Translations under genes and position numbers: made by a program
Assembly: GCA_001896885.1 (NCBI GenBank)
Contig: MKRJ01000042.1
Coordinates: 1-64,000 of the forward strand
DNA from: Rhizobiales bacterium 65-79
GTDB lineage: Bacteria > Pseudomonadota > Alphaproteobacteria > Rhizobiales > Rhizobiaceae
Direction of reading: 5' to 3'
DNA length: 64,000 nucleotides
In this document: piece after piece, positions 35,001 through 44,285 of the stretch
Layout of the letters: each line of letters begins with the position of its first letter
How positions within the stretch are numbered: the first letter of the stretch is position 1
The notes under the pieces: generated by a model
Seen by the model: only the letters and a program-made list of their open reading frames with translations
Database searches by the model: none
What the model was told of the DNA's origin: nothing

Positions 35001-35646
35001 CATCATCGGCTTCTCCGAACTGATGATCGACGAGAAGTTCGGGCCGGTCGGCAACGACCGCTACCGCGACTATCTGCGCGACATCAACCGTTCGGGCAAC
35101 CACGTCCTCGACCTCGTCAACGACCTGCTCGACATCTCCAAGATCGAGGCGGGCGAGCAGGAGATGAACTACGAGGCGGTGTCGCTCAACGACACGCTTG
35201 CCGAGACCGTCGCCCTGATGCAGCCGCAGGCCAACCGCGAGCGCGTCATCATCCGCTCGAGCTTCCCCTCCAGCCTGCCCGAAGTGGTGGCGGATTTGCG
35301 CAGCGTGCGCCAGATCGCGCTCAACCTGCTCTCCAATGCCGTCCGCTATACGCAGGCGGGCGGGCAGGTGATCGTCTCGACCGCCTATGAGGCGAGTGGC
35401 GACATCGTTATGCGCGTGCGCGACACCGGCGTCGGCATGAGCCAGGCCGAGATCGAGCAGGCCATGAAGCCGTTCAAACAGGTCAATACGCTGAAGCGGC
35501 CGCGCGGCGACGGCACAGGGCTCGGCCTGCCCTTGACCAAGGCCATGGTCGAGGCGAACCGCGCCCGCTTCGCGATTTCCTCGACGCCGGGCGAAGGAAC
35601 GCTGGTGGAGGTCACCTTCCCGTCCACCCGCGTCCTGGCGGATTGA
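32068..35646 (+). CDS. cbrA: PAS-domain sensor histidine kinase, CbrA/PdhS-like (DivK-pathway)
   Basis: A 1192-residue predicted soluble kinase. The N-terminal PAS-like region is about residues 10-60 (DGDALVILSADLHEVLWANG, then SGARLFGHEEIGG). A very long acidic, Ala/Pro/Glu-rich linker follows (about 220-690) with a PAS-like insert near 330-420. Two more PAS domains lie near 705-780 and 830-945. The DHp box is FLARVSHEIRTPLNAIIGFSE, with the phospho-accepting His. The ATPase has N-box NLLSNAVRY, DTGVGMS and GDGTGLGLPL. The HATPase end matches PleC/DivJ/PdhS kinases. Phasin upstream and acetoacetyl-CoA synthetase downstream match my recollection of the S. meliloti cbrA locus, hence the symbol. 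Confidence 0.8.
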   Translation: MGSSQYSFMDIVVLDQVRSRFADGDALVILSADLHEVLWANGSGARLFGHEEIGGIIGSAPGMGLPAERQILSTSGYPEIGRDRAIAVRITNGFSSRVVNLLASAITMPSGETAILLAAPAEHAASEDAGRKAERAIQGFGDNGQFAALVDGEGGIIAASPDFAALAIGEETLLGLVREAQGHERLVKKRIPVGARRMPAGLARLTDEQAMHLLVVVDDGEEEVEPPAEEAAEPAAVSAPAAPEAAGAPTDSVTEKPARPDGEPAGDRTPHGPVDRWYFLHDDEKRAAPDAASVAEQDNEPTANPAGPAPARKAELGTAPVKFVWRTGADGRFTSISEEFAAALGDASADVVGRPFREIAEAFGFDADGEIAGLLERRDTWSGRSVLWPVAGTAMRVPVDLAALPVYGRDRGFQGFRGFGVARMGDAVAAPEAGPTAPPVGEPVAESEPQSSSEIVDRGEAEPAVEGPGTDTPEKHDPFQGEVPALAIVPQPERRYSDKIIRLAEHRPASPSEEGLSQTERNAFREIGARLRKDSEKRAEPQRPQEDAESSAKDTDADKVLPIARETFGKRDWLKLSATREALADAENPTAPAQGSAGSSAETPAAAEPMSEAADLRAENVGEMETARPDAIAATGAGEEPAISVPDAEANKHADGDGAQPSPEDEPAAEGAPDVSADVAAPLATDEKPAAQPDLYQTILSRLPTPVLIHSGDALHYANDEFLQLTGYASLDAIRAAGGLGELFTDPYDAADESGGRKLCLRTASGGTVPVEAFLQSVPWKDGKALMLALQAAPLPPEKEDEAEIRQLPLPQAGAETETDFDARLEELRAIIDTATDGVVLISPGGTIRSISRPAEALFGFDSKEVAGKPFAALFAIESQRAAQDYLQGLSNHGVASVLNDGREVIGREAQGRFIPLFMTIGRLPGDSGFCAVLRDVTQWKRAEEELTQARSQAELASSQKTEFLARVSHEIRTPLNAIIGFSELMIDEKFGPVGNDRYRDYLRDINRSGNHVLDLVNDLLDISKIEAGEQEMNYEAVSLNDTLAETVALMQPQANRERVIIRSSFPSSLPEVVADLRSVRQIALNLLSNAVRYTQAGGQVIVSTAYEASGDIVMRVRDTGVGMSQAEIEQAMKPFKQVNTLKRPRGDGTGLGLPLTKAMVEANRARFAISSTPGEGTLVEVTFPSTRVLAD

Positions 35647-35690
35647 CGGCGTCGCTTTTTCGGCAACGAGCGTTCCTATCCGCGAAATAA

Positions 35691-35715
35691 GAAAAAGGCG
35701 CCTTCGGAGGCGCCT
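35691..35715 (-). terminator. Rho-independent terminator, minus strand (bidirectional hairpin)
   Basis: AGGCGCCT (35696-35703), loop TCGG, AGGCGCCT (35708-35715). On the minus strand the stem is followed by TTTTTCTTATTT, a good terminator. It lies about 205 bp beyond the acetoacetyl-CoA synthetase stop and 45 bp beyond the kinase stop, so it may end transcripts of both or of a small RNA in between. Confidence 0.75.
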
Positions 35716-35920
35716 GAATGAAATGCTGTCACAATGGGGTATGGGGCGAATTCGGTCTCGGGGCTCGTCCCAGTCCGGACTTATCCCCAAGTCAGGCGTG
35801 ACTATCGGCGTCAATTGTTAACAGGAACTTACCTGGCCGACGGAAATCTTACCAAACTGTTTCATCCCTGAAATCGAGGTAAATAATCCCGCAGGGATTC
35901 GTTAACGATAATTCCGGCCT
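35716..35920 (-). other. Convergent-gene gap, possible small RNA
   Basis: A 205-bp gap between two convergent genes with no coding potential recognised. It is more AT-rich at one end (TCAATTGTTAACAGGAACTT; TTCGTTAACGATAATTCCGG) and ends on the minus strand in a strong terminator. It could be a long 3' UTR or carry a short regulatory RNA. No known rhizobial sRNA was recognised. Confidence 0.3.
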
Positions 35921-37876
35921 TCACACCTGCAATTCCGGAATGTTCTTATAGAATTCCAGCGCTTCCGGGTTGGCGAGCGCCTCCTTGTTCTTGACCGTGC
36001 GTCCATGCACCACGTCGCGCACGGCAAGCTCCGTGATCTTGCCGGACTTGGTGCGCGGGATGTCGCGGACGGCGACGATCTTCGCCGGCACGTGGCGCGG
36101 GCTTGCGCCCGAACGTATCTTGGCGCGGATGCGCTGCTCCAGTTCCTTGTCGAGCGTCACGCCCCCGGCCGGCCGCACGAACAGCACCACCCGCACGTCG
36201 CCTTCCCAGTCCTGGCCGATGCAGATCGCCTCGGCGATCTCCGGCATCTGCTCGACCTGGTTGTAGATTTCCGCCGTGCCGATGCGTACGCCGCCGGGAT
36301 TGAGGGTCGCGTCGGAACGGCCGTGGATGATGATGCCGCCATGTTTCGTCCATTCGGCGAAATCGCCATGGCACCAGACATTGTCGAAGCGCTCGAAATA
36401 GGCGCCGTGGTATTTCGCGCCGTCGGGATCGTTCCAGAACCTGATGGGCATCGACGGGAAGCCGCGCGTGCAGACGAGTTCGCCCTTCCCGCCGGCGATA
36501 TGACGGCCCTCGTCGTCCCATACGTCGACCGCCATGCCGAGCCCCGGCCCCTGGATCTCGCCGATCCAGACGGGCTTGGTCGGGATGCCGAGCACGAAGC
36601 AGGAGACGATGTCCGTGCCGCCCGAGATCGAGGCGAGGTGCACGTCCTTCTTGATGCCCTCATAGACGAACACGAAACTGTCCGGCGACAATGGCGAACC
36701 GGTCGAGGAGATGACCCGGACGGTGGAAAGGTCGTGCGTGTCGATCGGCCTCAGCCCCGATTTATGCACCGCGTCGATGAATTTCGCCGAGGTGCCGAAA
36801 TAGGTCATCTTCTCGGCCTCGGCGAAATCGAAAAGCACGCGTCCGTCGGGATGGAACGGAGAGCCGTCGTAAAGGAGCAGCGTCGCGCCCGAGGCGAGGC
36901 CGGAGACCAGCCAGTTCCACATCATCCAACCGCAGGTGGTGAAATAGAAGAAGCGGTCGCCCTCGACGATCCCGCAATGCAACCGCTGCTCCTTCAGGTG
37001 CTGGATCAGCGTGCCGCCGGCCGAATGCACGATGCATTTCGGGATGCCCGTCGTACCGGACGAATAGAGGATGTAGAGCGGATGGGAAAAAGGCAACCGC
37101 TCGAAGGTGACCTCGGCGGGCTCGAAGGGCGAAAGCGCGGCCGCCAGCCCCTCTCCGCGCGGAACGGCCTTCGCCACCTCGTCGGCGGCGCCGAGATAGT
37201 CGACGATCAGAGCCTTGCGCACGCTCGGCATCCGGGCCATCGCCGCGGCGACCTTCTCGCCGATCTCGATGCGCTTGCCGGCATACCAGTAGCCGTCCGG
37301 CGCGATGAACAGCACCGGCTCGATCTGGCCGAAGCGGTCGAGCACGCCCTGCACCCCGAAATCGGGCGAGCAGGACGACCAGATGGCGCCGAGCGAGGCG
37401 GCGGCGAGCATCCCCGCCACGGCTTCGGGCATATTCGGCATCATGGCGGCGATGCGGTCGCCGGGGCTCACTCCCTCCCGCCGGAAGAGTTGCTGCATCC
37501 GCGAAACCAGCGCATGGAGATCGTCCCAGGAGAGCCGCCGAGAGACCTTGTCCTCGCCGCGAAAGACGATCGCGTCGGTCGGACCTTTCCTGCGGAGCAG
37601 GTTCTCGGCGAAGTTCAGCCGAGCATCCGGAAAGAAGGCCGCGCCCGGCATCCTGTCGCCGTCGACCATGATCCGGCCGCCCTTCTCGCCGATCACCCCG
37701 CAATGGTCCCACACCAGGCTCCAGAAAGCCTCGCGCTTCCCGACGGACCATTCGTGCAGCTGGTCGTAGTCGCGCAAGTCGCTGCCGCTCGCGCGTGAGG
37801 CGGCCTCCATGAACGCCGTCATGGGCGACGCCGCGATGGCGGCGGGCGAAGGAGACCAGAGCGGGGCTTCGGACAT
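35921..37876 (-). CDS. Acetoacetyl-CoA synthetase
   Basis: A 651-residue ANL-superfamily ligase that activates acetoacetate to acetoacetyl-CoA. The AMP-binding signature is [20 protein letters not shown]. Further motifs are [11 protein letters not shown], the A5-like region and the hinge/Lys region ending [19 protein letters not shown] with the catalytic Lys. [20 protein letters not shown] at the N-terminus is typical of AacS and not acetyl-CoA synthetase. ATG 37876 has GGAGG upstream. In rhizobia this enzyme recycles acetoacetate from PHB degradation, consistent with the nearby phasin gene. The rhizobial locus name acsA2 is from recall. Confidence 0.93.
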   Translation of the reverse strand: MSEAPLWSPSPAAIAASPMTAFMEAASRASGSDLRDYDQLHEWSVGKREAFWSLVWDHCGVIGEKGGRIMVDGDRMPGAAFFPDARLNFAENLLRRKGPTDAIVFRGEDKVSRRLSWDDLHALVSRMQQLFRREGVSPGDRIAAMMPNMPEAVAGMLAAASLGAIWSSCSPDFGVQGVLDRFGQIEPVLFIAPDGYWYAGKRIEIGEKVAAAMARMPSVRKALIVDYLGAADEVAKAVPRGEGLAAALSPFEPAEVTFERLPFSHPLYILYSSGTTGIPKCIVHSAGGTLIQHLKEQRLHCGIVEGDRFFYFTTCGWMMWNWLVSGLASGATLLLYDGSPFHPDGRVLFDFAEAEKMTYFGTSAKFIDAVHKSGLRPIDTHDLSTVRVISSTGSPLSPDSFVFVYEGIKKDVHLASISGGTDIVSCFVLGIPTKPVWIGEIQGPGLGMAVDVWDDEGRHIAGGKGELVCTRGFPSMPIRFWNDPDGAKYHGAYFERFDNVWCHGDFAEWTKHGGIIIHGRSDATLNPGGVRIGTAEIYNQVEQMPEIAEAICIGQDWEGDVRVVLFVRPAGGVTLDKELEQRIRAKIRSGASPRHVPAKIVAVRDIPRTKSGKITELAVRDVVHGRTVKNKEALANPEALEFYKNIPELQV

Positions 37877-38063
37877 CAGGACCTCCGGGGAAACGATGCG
37901 CCGGTTATGCATAGCGCAGGTGCCGAGGGCAATATGTGAAGCGCGGTGCGGCAGCCTGTTGGGCTTGTTACATCCTGTTCGCAATCGTCATCGCTGGGCC
38001 ACAATGACTTGAAATGCCATGGCCGCCCCTTTAGCGCTGATATCTGAAAGGGCCAGGAGCCGC

Positions 38064-39962
38064 ATGCCGTTTATTACGGTCAGGAGAACGATCTGGGCCG
38101 CGGCTGCGGCGGTGTTCGCCGCCGTGCTGCTTGCGGCGGCCCTGCCGCTGATCGCCTCCACACAGATCGTCCGCAACAGGATCACCCAGGAAATGGGGGC
38201 CTGGAGCGGCTACCGCGTCATTCTCGGCCAGGCGCCGGAGATCCGTGTCTGGCCGAATTTTCACGCCACGCTGAACGACGTGACGCTCGCCGAATGGGGA
38301 ACGGACGGCCGCTCGCCGGTGGTCCGCGCGGAGCGGGTCGAGATCGACCTTTCCGCCATAGAGGCGCTGCGCGGCGAGGTGGCCTTCTCGCGCGTGCGGC
38401 TTTTCCGTCCCACGCTTTACGTCCAGCGCCGCACCGCCGATCTCTACCTGCCGCCGGCGCCCAGCGGCGGGCGCATCGCACGCTCGGTCCAGCTTGCCCG
38501 CGCCGCCGTCAAGAAGAACCCGGCGAGCCCGGATCCCGCCGCCATCGCATCCGACCCTTTCGGCACCATCGAGTTCAGCGACGGCCGCATCGTCACTTCG
38601 GTCGACGGTAAGGAACTGGAGCTGATCACCGGCATCGCGGGAAGCGTAAGCTGGCCGGCGCTGAACCGCGCCGCCTCGCTCAGCGCGACGGGCATCTGGC
38701 GCGGCGAGAACGTGGCGCTCAACCTCGCCTCCGATCAGCCGCTTGTGCTTTTCGCCGGCGGCAATGTGCCGGTCAGTCTCGGCATGAAATCGGCCCCGCT
38801 GACGATTTCCTTCACCGGCACGGCGAACGTATCCGAAGGGGCCTTCGTCGACGGCAATGTCAAGTTCTCCTCGCCCTCGCTCCGGCGCATGCTGGAATGG
38901 TCTCAAGCCGATGTCGCCGCCAAGGCGTCGATCGGTTCGATCGCGGTCAGCAGCAAGGTGAGCGGCAACGCGCGGCGGCTGAAGTTCGATCACGCCGAAA
39001 TCACGCTAGACGGCAATCCCGGCATAGGCGCGCTAGACGTTTCGATCGATGACGGCATTCCAGGCATTTCCGGCACGCTTGCCTTCGACAGCATCGACCT
39101 GCGGTCCTTCCTCGCCGCTTTCACTCCCTTTGCCTCGCTCGAGAACGTCGGTGCGAAAGCCGCTTCGCAAAGCGGCTTCATCCGCCATACCAATGTCGAT
39201 CTGAGGTTGTCGGCGGTGAAGGCGACCGCCGGCTCCGTAGCTCTCGCCAATGTCGCGGCGACGGCGCAGGTGAAGCCGGGGCTGGCCGTGTTCGACGTGT
39301 CCGACGCGTCGGCTTTCGGCGGCGGCCTGCAGGCTGGCGTCCGCATCGACCACAAGCCGGAGGGCAATCACGTCGAACTGCGCTTCCATGCGACCGATGT
39401 CGACGGCGCGCAGATCGCCAAGGCATTCGGCCTGACCGCGCTCTTCCCCCAGGCGACCGGATCGGCTTCGCTGATGCTGAAGGGCATAGGCCGCGACTGG
39501 GAGACCGTGATGGATACCGGCGAGGGACAGATTTCGGCGACTTTCGGCGCCGGAAAGGTTCCCGGCATCGACTTCGCAGGCTTCCTCAAGAGAGCCAAGG
39601 GCGCCGGTTTCTTTCCGCTGAGCGCGGTATCGAAAGGCACGCTGGCGATCGACAGCCTGGACCTGAAAGCGACCATGTCGGACGGGGTGGCCGCGCTCGA
39701 CAAGGCGGAAGTGAAGAGCAGCGGCCAGATCATCACCTTCACCGGGCTCGTGCCCTTCGTCGATCGCGGGCTGGCGCTCTCGGGAACGATCTATCCGGCG
39801 CCGAAACCGGCATCGGCCAGCAAGGACGCTCCCAAGGCGGCCGGCGACACGACCCAGCCCGCGCCAGCCACGGATACGCACCCGACCGCCGCCTTCTTCG
39901 TCGGCGGCTCGTGGAGCGCGCCCTACATCTCCCCGATCTATCCCTCGACGATACCCGAATAG
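38064..39962 (+). CDS. AsmA-family protein
   Basis: A 632-residue envelope protein anchored by one N-terminal helix (IWAAAAAVFAAVLLAAALPL, then IAS, about residues 8-30). The periplasmic part starts with the AsmA block (GYRVILGQAPEIRVWPNFHA then TLNDVTLAEWGTDGRSP). The C-terminal AsmA region includes MDTGEGQISATFGAGKVPGI followed by DFAGFLKRA. Family members are thought to act in phospholipid or outer-membrane homeostasis. ATG 38064 has AGGAG upstream. It is divergent from the acetoacetyl-CoA synthetase gene, with a 187-bp promoter region between them. Confidence 0.88.
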   Translation: MPFITVRRTIWAAAAAVFAAVLLAAALPLIASTQIVRNRITQEMGAWSGYRVILGQAPEIRVWPNFHATLNDVTLAEWGTDGRSPVVRAERVEIDLSAIEALRGEVAFSRVRLFRPTLYVQRRTADLYLPPAPSGGRIARSVQLARAAVKKNPASPDPAAIASDPFGTIEFSDGRIVTSVDGKELELITGIAGSVSWPALNRAASLSATGIWRGENVALNLASDQPLVLFAGGNVPVSLGMKSAPLTISFTGTANVSEGAFVDGNVKFSSPSLRRMLEWSQADVAAKASIGSIAVSSKVSGNARRLKFDHAEITLDGNPGIGALDVSIDDGIPGISGTLAFDSIDLRSFLAAFTPFASLENVGAKAASQSGFIRHTNVDLRLSAVKATAGSVALANVAATAQVKPGLAVFDVSDASAFGGGLQAGVRIDHKPEGNHVELRFHATDVDGAQIAKAFGLTALFPQATGSASLMLKGIGRDWETVMDTGEGQISATFGAGKVPGIDFAGFLKRAKGAGFFPLSAVSKGTLAIDSLDLKATMSDGVAALDKAEVKSSGQIITFTGLVPFVDRGLALSGTIYPAPKPASASKDAPKAAGDTTQPAPATDTHPTAAFFVGGSWSAPYISPIYPSTIPE

Positions 39963-40017
39963 GATCGTGCCCGGGCGGCCGCATCCGCCCGGAATCCGCT
40001 CTGCGACCCTGTAAGGC

Positions 40018-40458
40018 CTACTTCACCGTGATGCTCATGCCGCTCAGATCGGCATTGATCTGCAGCCCCACCTGTTCGCCCGAAAGTTCAAGCGTGGCGC
40101 CCTTGTCGTTGGTCATGACGATCACCTGCGCGCCCTTGCCGATCGCCCCGCCGCCGCCCGCGGCGCCATAGACGCCGGTGACGTCGCTTGCCCGCCTGAT
40201 ATGCCGCACCGTGCCATGGAAATAGGTCTTGGAGGCGCCGAAGACGAGCCCGGCGGAAATGCCGCCGACCGATATACGGTAGCGGCGGCCATGGAAGGTG
40301 AGTGTCCCTTCGCCGCCGGCGCCACCGATGAAGAAGCCGGCCTTATAGACCGCGAAGCGGATGGTGCCGCTATCCGCATGCGCGGCGGTCGAAATGCTGA
40401 GTGCCGCCGTCGCCATGGCGGCAACCGCGGTCGAACGAACCCAGGATGTAATCGTCAT
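40018..40458 (-). CDS. Conserved exported protein of unknown function
   Basis: A 146-residue protein with a signal peptide (VRSTAVAAMATAALSISTAA, cleaved after HA near residue 29). The mature chain is Gly-rich beta-type sequence (RFAVYKAGFFIGGAGGEGTL, then SAGLVFGASKTYFHGTVRHI) with a conserved-looking GVYGAAGGGGAIGKGAQVIV and a C-terminal LELSGEQVGLQINADLSGM. I recall similar proteins in Bradyrhizobium-type genomes without a name. ATG 40458 has GAGAGG upstream. It is convergent with the AsmA gene. Confidence 0.75.
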   Translation of the reverse strand: MTITSWVRSTAVAAMATAALSISTAAHADSGTIRFAVYKAGFFIGGAGGEGTLTFHGRRYRISVGGISAGLVFGASKTYFHGTVRHIRRASDVTGVYGAAGGGGAIGKGAQVIVMTNDKGATLELSGEQVGLQINADLSGMSITVK

Positions 40459-40639
40459 GCTGAAACCTCTCCAGAACACCGCTTAGCCAGCCGGCCGGGC
40501 GCGACTCGGACATCGCGGTAAAACTTATAACTGAATCCGCAACGGACCGCACCTGTCCGATGCGGGACGAGCGCCCGAACGCGACGGAAGAAGCCCCTCC
40601 GGTCCCGATCCGACCGTAGGCCTGGAGGACAGACGACGC

Positions 40640-41290
40640 CTACAAAACCTCGAAAACGAAGGCCTGCACCTGGACTTCCGGCTCACCGACGGCGAAGGCG
40701 CGGAACGGCGGGCTCTCCTCGATCGGCCGCCAGTGCCGCGCGGCTTCCATCTTCGCGAAGATATCGCGGAACCCGCCCGTCTCCAGCACGGTGTCGCGCA
40801 CGGTGAAGATGGCATGGCCGCCCTTTTGCGTGATGCGGACGAGCTCTTCCAGGCTCGACGCCGGCGCATGGCCTTCCGTGAACACGCCGGTCGACAGGAA
40901 GGCGGAGAAATATCCGTCCGCCCAGGCAAGCTGCCCCGAAAGGTCTCCCTGCTTCAGCGTATGATAGACATTGCGGGCTCGCGCGAGCCTAAGCATCTCG
41001 GCCGAGATGTCGAGCCCTTCGATGTGGTCGTAGCCGAGCGCCTTGAGATAGGGGCCGGAAAGCCCGGTGCCGCAGCCGGCATCGAGGATCGGGCCGTTGC
41101 CGCGCGGCACGTAGCGTGCCACCCAGGCGCCGATCAGGAAAGGCAGCCCGTAGCCGAGTTCGGCCGTCTCGCGATCATATTCGTTCGCCCAGGCCGAATA
41201 AGCGTCGTGCAGCTCCGTCGGCGTCTGCGCGGAATAGACGAGATCGAGCGCCCGTCGCTTCTCGGTCGTCATTCGCATCATTGCAGGCAT
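40640..41290 (-). CDS. Class I SAM-dependent methyltransferase
   Basis: A 216-residue cytoplasmic methyltransferase. SAM-binding motif I is ILDAGCGTGLSGPYL (about residues 68-82). The acidic loop is IEGLDISAEMLRLARARN. N-terminal TPTELHDAYSAWANEYDRE resembles Williams-Beuren-type/UbiE-like methyltransferases. Several Met codons cluster at the start (41290, 41281, 41278, 41272), so the exact start is uncertain. The substrate is unknown. The gene is isolated and not coupled to neighbours. Confidence 0.85.
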   Translation of the reverse strand: MPAMMRMTTEKRRALDLVYSAQTPTELHDAYSAWANEYDRETAELGYGLPFLIGAWVARYVPRGNGPILDAGCGTGLSGPYLKALGYDHIEGLDISAEMLRLARARNVYHTLKQGDLSGQLAWADGYFSAFLSTGVFTEGHAPASSLEELVRITQKGGHAIFTVRDTVLETGGFRDIFAKMEAARHWRPIEESPPFRAFAVGEPEVQVQAFVFEVL

Positions 41291-41376
41291 GTCCCATCTG
41301 CCTTCGTTGACGGTCGCTCAATATCACGAAAGCCTTAAACCATCGTGGAAAATCATGGCTAACGGAAGTTCAGACA

Positions 41377-41405
41377 CAAAAAAGGCGCGGGAAACCCGCG
41401 CCTCC
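41377..41405 (-). terminator. Rho-independent terminator of rplS
   Basis: On the minus strand GGCGCGGGTTTCCCGCGCC (stem GGCGCGGG/CCCGCGCC) is followed by TTTTTTGTG. It lies about 30 bp downstream of the rplS stop. Confidence 0.9.
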
Positions 41406-41431
41406 TCGTTCGACGATTGGCCGCTGGAATC

Positions 41432-41968
41432 CTATTCCGCCGCGGCGTTCTCTGCCGGCGCATTCTCGGCCCGCGCCGCCTTTTCCTTCGCTTCCTCGGC
41501 CGCCTTCTCGGCGGCGAGCGCTTCCGCGGCGGCGACCTTCTCGGCCTCGATCCGGTCGCGCTCGGCGTTCATGGCGTCGCGCTCGGCATCGTTCAGCTTG
41601 CGGGCGCGAACGCCCGTATTCTCGGAGATACGCGCCGACTTGCCGCGGCGGTCGCGCAGATAATAGAGCTTGGCACGGCGCACCTTGCCGCGACGAACGA
41701 TCTCGACCGCCTCGACCAGCGGCGAATAGACCGGGAACACGCGCTCCACGCCCTCGCCATAGGAAATCTTGCGGACGGTGAAATTCTCCTGGAAGCCCGA
41801 ACCGGAGCGGGCGATGCAGACGCCTTCATAGGCCTGCACGCGGGTGCGCGTACCTTCGGTCACGCGCACCTGGACGCGGACGGTGTCGCCCGCCTGGAAT
41901 TCGGGAAGCGTGCGCTTCTCCGCGATCTTCTGTGCCTGCTCGGACTCGAGCTGACGAATGATATCCAT
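41432..41968 (-). CDS. rplS: 50S ribosomal protein L19
   Basis: A 178-residue ribosomal protein at the 30S-50S interface. The conserved L19 core fills about residues 1-120 ([20 protein letters not shown] then [33 protein letters not shown]). The C-terminal extension of about 55 residues is Ala/Glu/Lys-rich and predicted helical, as in other rhizobial L19 proteins. E. coli L19 is about 115 residues. It has its own terminator. It is separated from trmD by a gene on the opposite strand. Confidence 0.97.
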   Translation of the reverse strand: MDIIRQLESEQAQKIAEKRTLPEFQAGDTVRVQVRVTEGTRTRVQAYEGVCIARSGSGFQENFTVRKISYGEGVERVFPVYSPLVEAVEIVRRGKVRRAKLYYLRDRRGKSARISENTGVRARKLNDAERDAMNAERDRIEAEKVAAAEALAAEKAAEEAKEKAARAENAPAENAAAE

Positions 41969-42211
41969 GTCACAGCCTCAATTCGTTTCATGCCGGACAC
42001 GCCGGTCATGGCCGCCTAGACGGTCAGGTTATTCTGAGGAAATCGCGGGCGACATACACAAAAACCACGGTGCTGTCGAGGCATTCCCGGCAAGTTTTTC
42101 CTCGAAGGCGCGGGTGGAAGCCGTTCCCGCAAGCCGGAAAGGGCTTTCCTCTCCGCACCGGGGTGCGCTACACGGATGGGGCAACGCCCGCCATAGCCCT
42201 CCTGCCAAAAA

Positions 42212-42955
42212 ATGACGCCTCTTTCAGCTCTCATGCTCTTCGTCGCCGGTTTCGTCGCCGGCGCCATCAATGCGGTTGCCGGGGGTGGCACCTTCATCAC
42301 CTTCGGCGCGATGACGCTGATCGGCATCCCGCCGATCTCGGCCAACGCCACCTCCTCGATCGCCCAGTTCCCGGGCTATATCACCTCGACGCTCGCCTAT
42401 TGGGCCGACATCAAGCGCATGTGGCGCGGGGCGCTCCTCCTCGCGGCCGTTTCCGTGGTCGGCTCGCTCGCCGGCGCGCTGATCCTGCTTGCCCTCGACA
42501 ATCCCTCCTTCCGCGCCATCGTGCCCTGGCTGCTGCTCGCCGCGACGGCCCTCTTCGCCGCCGGTCCATGGCTGAAGCCGAAGGAGGAAGCGCACCGGGA
42601 GCGCCCGCTCGCTGGCGCCATAATCCAGGGCGTCACGTCCGTCTATGGCGGCTTTTTCGGCGCCGGCATGGGCATCATGATGCTGGCGACGCTCGGTCTC
42701 ACGGAGACCGGCGGCTATCACCGCCTGAACGCGCTGAAGAACATGCTCTCGATCGTCATCGCCGCGGTGGCGATCATCGTCTTCGCCTCCGGCGGGGTGG
42801 TCACTTGGCTGGCGGCGGTGATCATGGTACCGGCCGTGGCCCTCGGCGGCTATTTCGGCGTGTGGAGCGCCAGGCGCGTGCCGCAGCTCGCCGTGCGCGT
42901 CTTCGTCATCGCGATCGGCCTGTTCCTGGCGGGATATTATTTCTCGAAGGGCTGA
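42212..42955 (+). CDS. TSUP-family (TauE/SafE) membrane transporter
   Basis: A 247-residue membrane protein with about seven to eight helices. The paired TSUP motifs are visible: [20 protein letters not shown] in the first half and [20 protein letters not shown] in the second. Members export sulfite or small organosulfur acids; the substrate here is not readable. It lies on the plus strand between trmD and rplS, which are on the minus strand. Its 3' end overlaps the trmD 3' end by 19 bp. Confidence 0.88.
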   Translation: MTPLSALMLFVAGFVAGAINAVAGGGTFITFGAMTLIGIPPISANATSSIAQFPGYITSTLAYWADIKRMWRGALLLAAVSVVGSLAGALILLALDNPSFRAIVPWLLLAATALFAAGPWLKPKEEAHRERPLAGAIIQGVTSVYGGFFGAGMGIMMLATLGLTETGGYHRLNALKNMLSIVIAAVAIIVFASGGVVTWLAAVIMVPAVALGGYFGVWSARRVPQLAVRVFVIAIGLFLAGYYFSKG

Positions 42956-43641
42956 TCCCGGTCCTCCAGCAGGTCCGGCCGCCGCGCGGCAGTCAGCCTC
43001 TCCGCCTCTCCCCGCCGCCATGCCGCGATCTTCGCGTGATTGCCGGAAAGCAGGACCTCGGGGATCGGCCTGCCCTCCCATTCGGGCGGCCGCGTATAGT
43101 GCGGATGTTCGAGCAGCCCCTTCTCGAAGCTTTCCTCCTCGCCCGACATTTCGTTGCCCATCACCCCGGGGAGCAGCCTCACGACCGCGTCGAGCAGAAC
43201 CAGCGCGGCGGGCTCGCCGCCGGAGAGGATGTAATCCCCGACCGACACCTCCTCGAGACCGCGCGCCTCGATCACGCGCTGGTCGACACCCTCGAAGCGA
43301 CCGCACACGATGATCACACCCTGCCCTCCGGCAAGCTGGCGGACGCGCCGCTGGGTGAGCGGCAAACCGCGCGGACTCATCAGCAGGCGCGGCCTCACGT
43401 CGTCCGCCGGCGAGGCGTGATCGATCGCCCGCGCCAGCACGTCGGCCCGCATCACCATGCCGGCCCCGCCGCCGGCCGGCGTATCGTCCACCGTGCGGTG
43501 GCGGTCGGTGGCAAAATCGCGGATCTGGACCGTTTCCAGCGACCATTTTCCTTCGCTCAGCGCCCGGCCGGCAAGGGAGACGCCCAGTGGCCCGGGAAAC
43601 ATTTCCGGGTAGAGGGTGAGGACAGTGGCCCGGAAGTTCAT
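42937..43641 (-). CDS. trmD: tRNA (guanine(37)-N(1))-methyltransferase TrmD
   Basis: A 234-residue SPOUT methyltransferase making m1G37 in tRNAs. Motifs: [34 protein letters not shown], the trefoil-knot region [40 protein letters not shown], and [16 protein letters not shown] 43641 has AGGAG upstream and overlaps the rimM stop by 4 bp. A GTG two codons earlier is less likely. It is co-transcribed with rimM. The 3' end overlaps the convergent TSUP gene. Confidence 0.97.
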   Translation of the reverse strand: MNFRATVLTLYPEMFPGPLGVSLAGRALSEGKWSLETVQIRDFATDRHRTVDDTPAGGGAGMVMRADVLARAIDHASPADDVRPRLLMSPRGLPLTQRRVRQLAGGQGVIIVCGRFEGVDQRVIEARGLEEVSVGDYILSGGEPAALVLLDAVVRLLPGVMGNEMSGEEESFEKGLLEHPHYTRPPEWEGRPIPEVLLSGNHAKIAAWRRGEAERLTAARRPDLLEDRDQPFEK

Positions 43642-44198
43642 CGCCACTCCTTTCCACCTTCTGCCTGCTGACCGGCGTCTTCGTCCCCCGTCAGTCCCGC
43701 AGCGACGGAATCCACCCGAACGAAGCCTTTCGACGGCGCGACCTCCGGCACGGCGGCGCGGGTGAAGGGGATCATCACCGACGGCCCGCCCTCGCGCTTC
43801 ACTTCGAGAATGTCGCCGGCGCCGAAATCGTGGACGGCCGAAACTGTGCCGATCTCGGCGCCGGTCTCGTCGCGGACGGCGAGGCCGATCAGGTCGGCAT
43901 GGTAGAATTCTTCCTCCTCGAGATCGGCCGGCAGCGCGGAGCGGTCGACGAAGAGCGCTATCCCGTTCAGCGCCTCCGCCGCCTCGCGCGTCGCAATGTC
44001 CTTGAAGCGGACGATCGAGACCTCCTTCGCCGGGCGCAGGGAAACCACCTCGAAGGCGCGGCCGGCCTCGTCATGGAGCGGCCCGTAACGCCCAAGCGCC
44101 GCCGGATCGCCGGTGAAGGTCCGGACGCGCACCTCGCCCCTGATGCCGTGGGCGGCGCCGATAACAGCCATCCGGATGGGGTTTTCGAGTTTCGTCAC
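43638..44198 (-). CDS. rimM: Ribosome maturation factor RimM
   Basis: A 186-residue 30S maturation factor. The RimM N-terminal domain is [20 protein letters not shown]. The PRC-barrel is [20 protein letters not shown] followed by [19 protein letters not shown] short polar tail of about 15 residues ends the chain. It precedes trmD with a 4-bp overlap. rpsP and ffh, which often accompany these genes, are not seen upstream. Confidence 0.95.
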   Translation of the reverse strand: MTKLENPIRMAVIGAAHGIRGEVRVRTFTGDPAALGRYGPLHDEAGRAFEVVSLRPAKEVSIVRFKDIATREAAEALNGIALFVDRSALPADLEEEEFYHADLIGLAVRDETGAEIGTVSAVHDFGAGDILEVKREGGPSVMIPFTRAAVPEVAPSKGFVRVDSVAAGLTGDEDAGQQAEGGKEWR

Positions 44199-44285
44199 GC
44201 TTCCTCGCCGGAGTTGCGGTCATTCACCCGCCGCTAACCGGCTGGGCGCATTCTCGCCTGATCTAGAAAAGGATTGCGTGACGGA

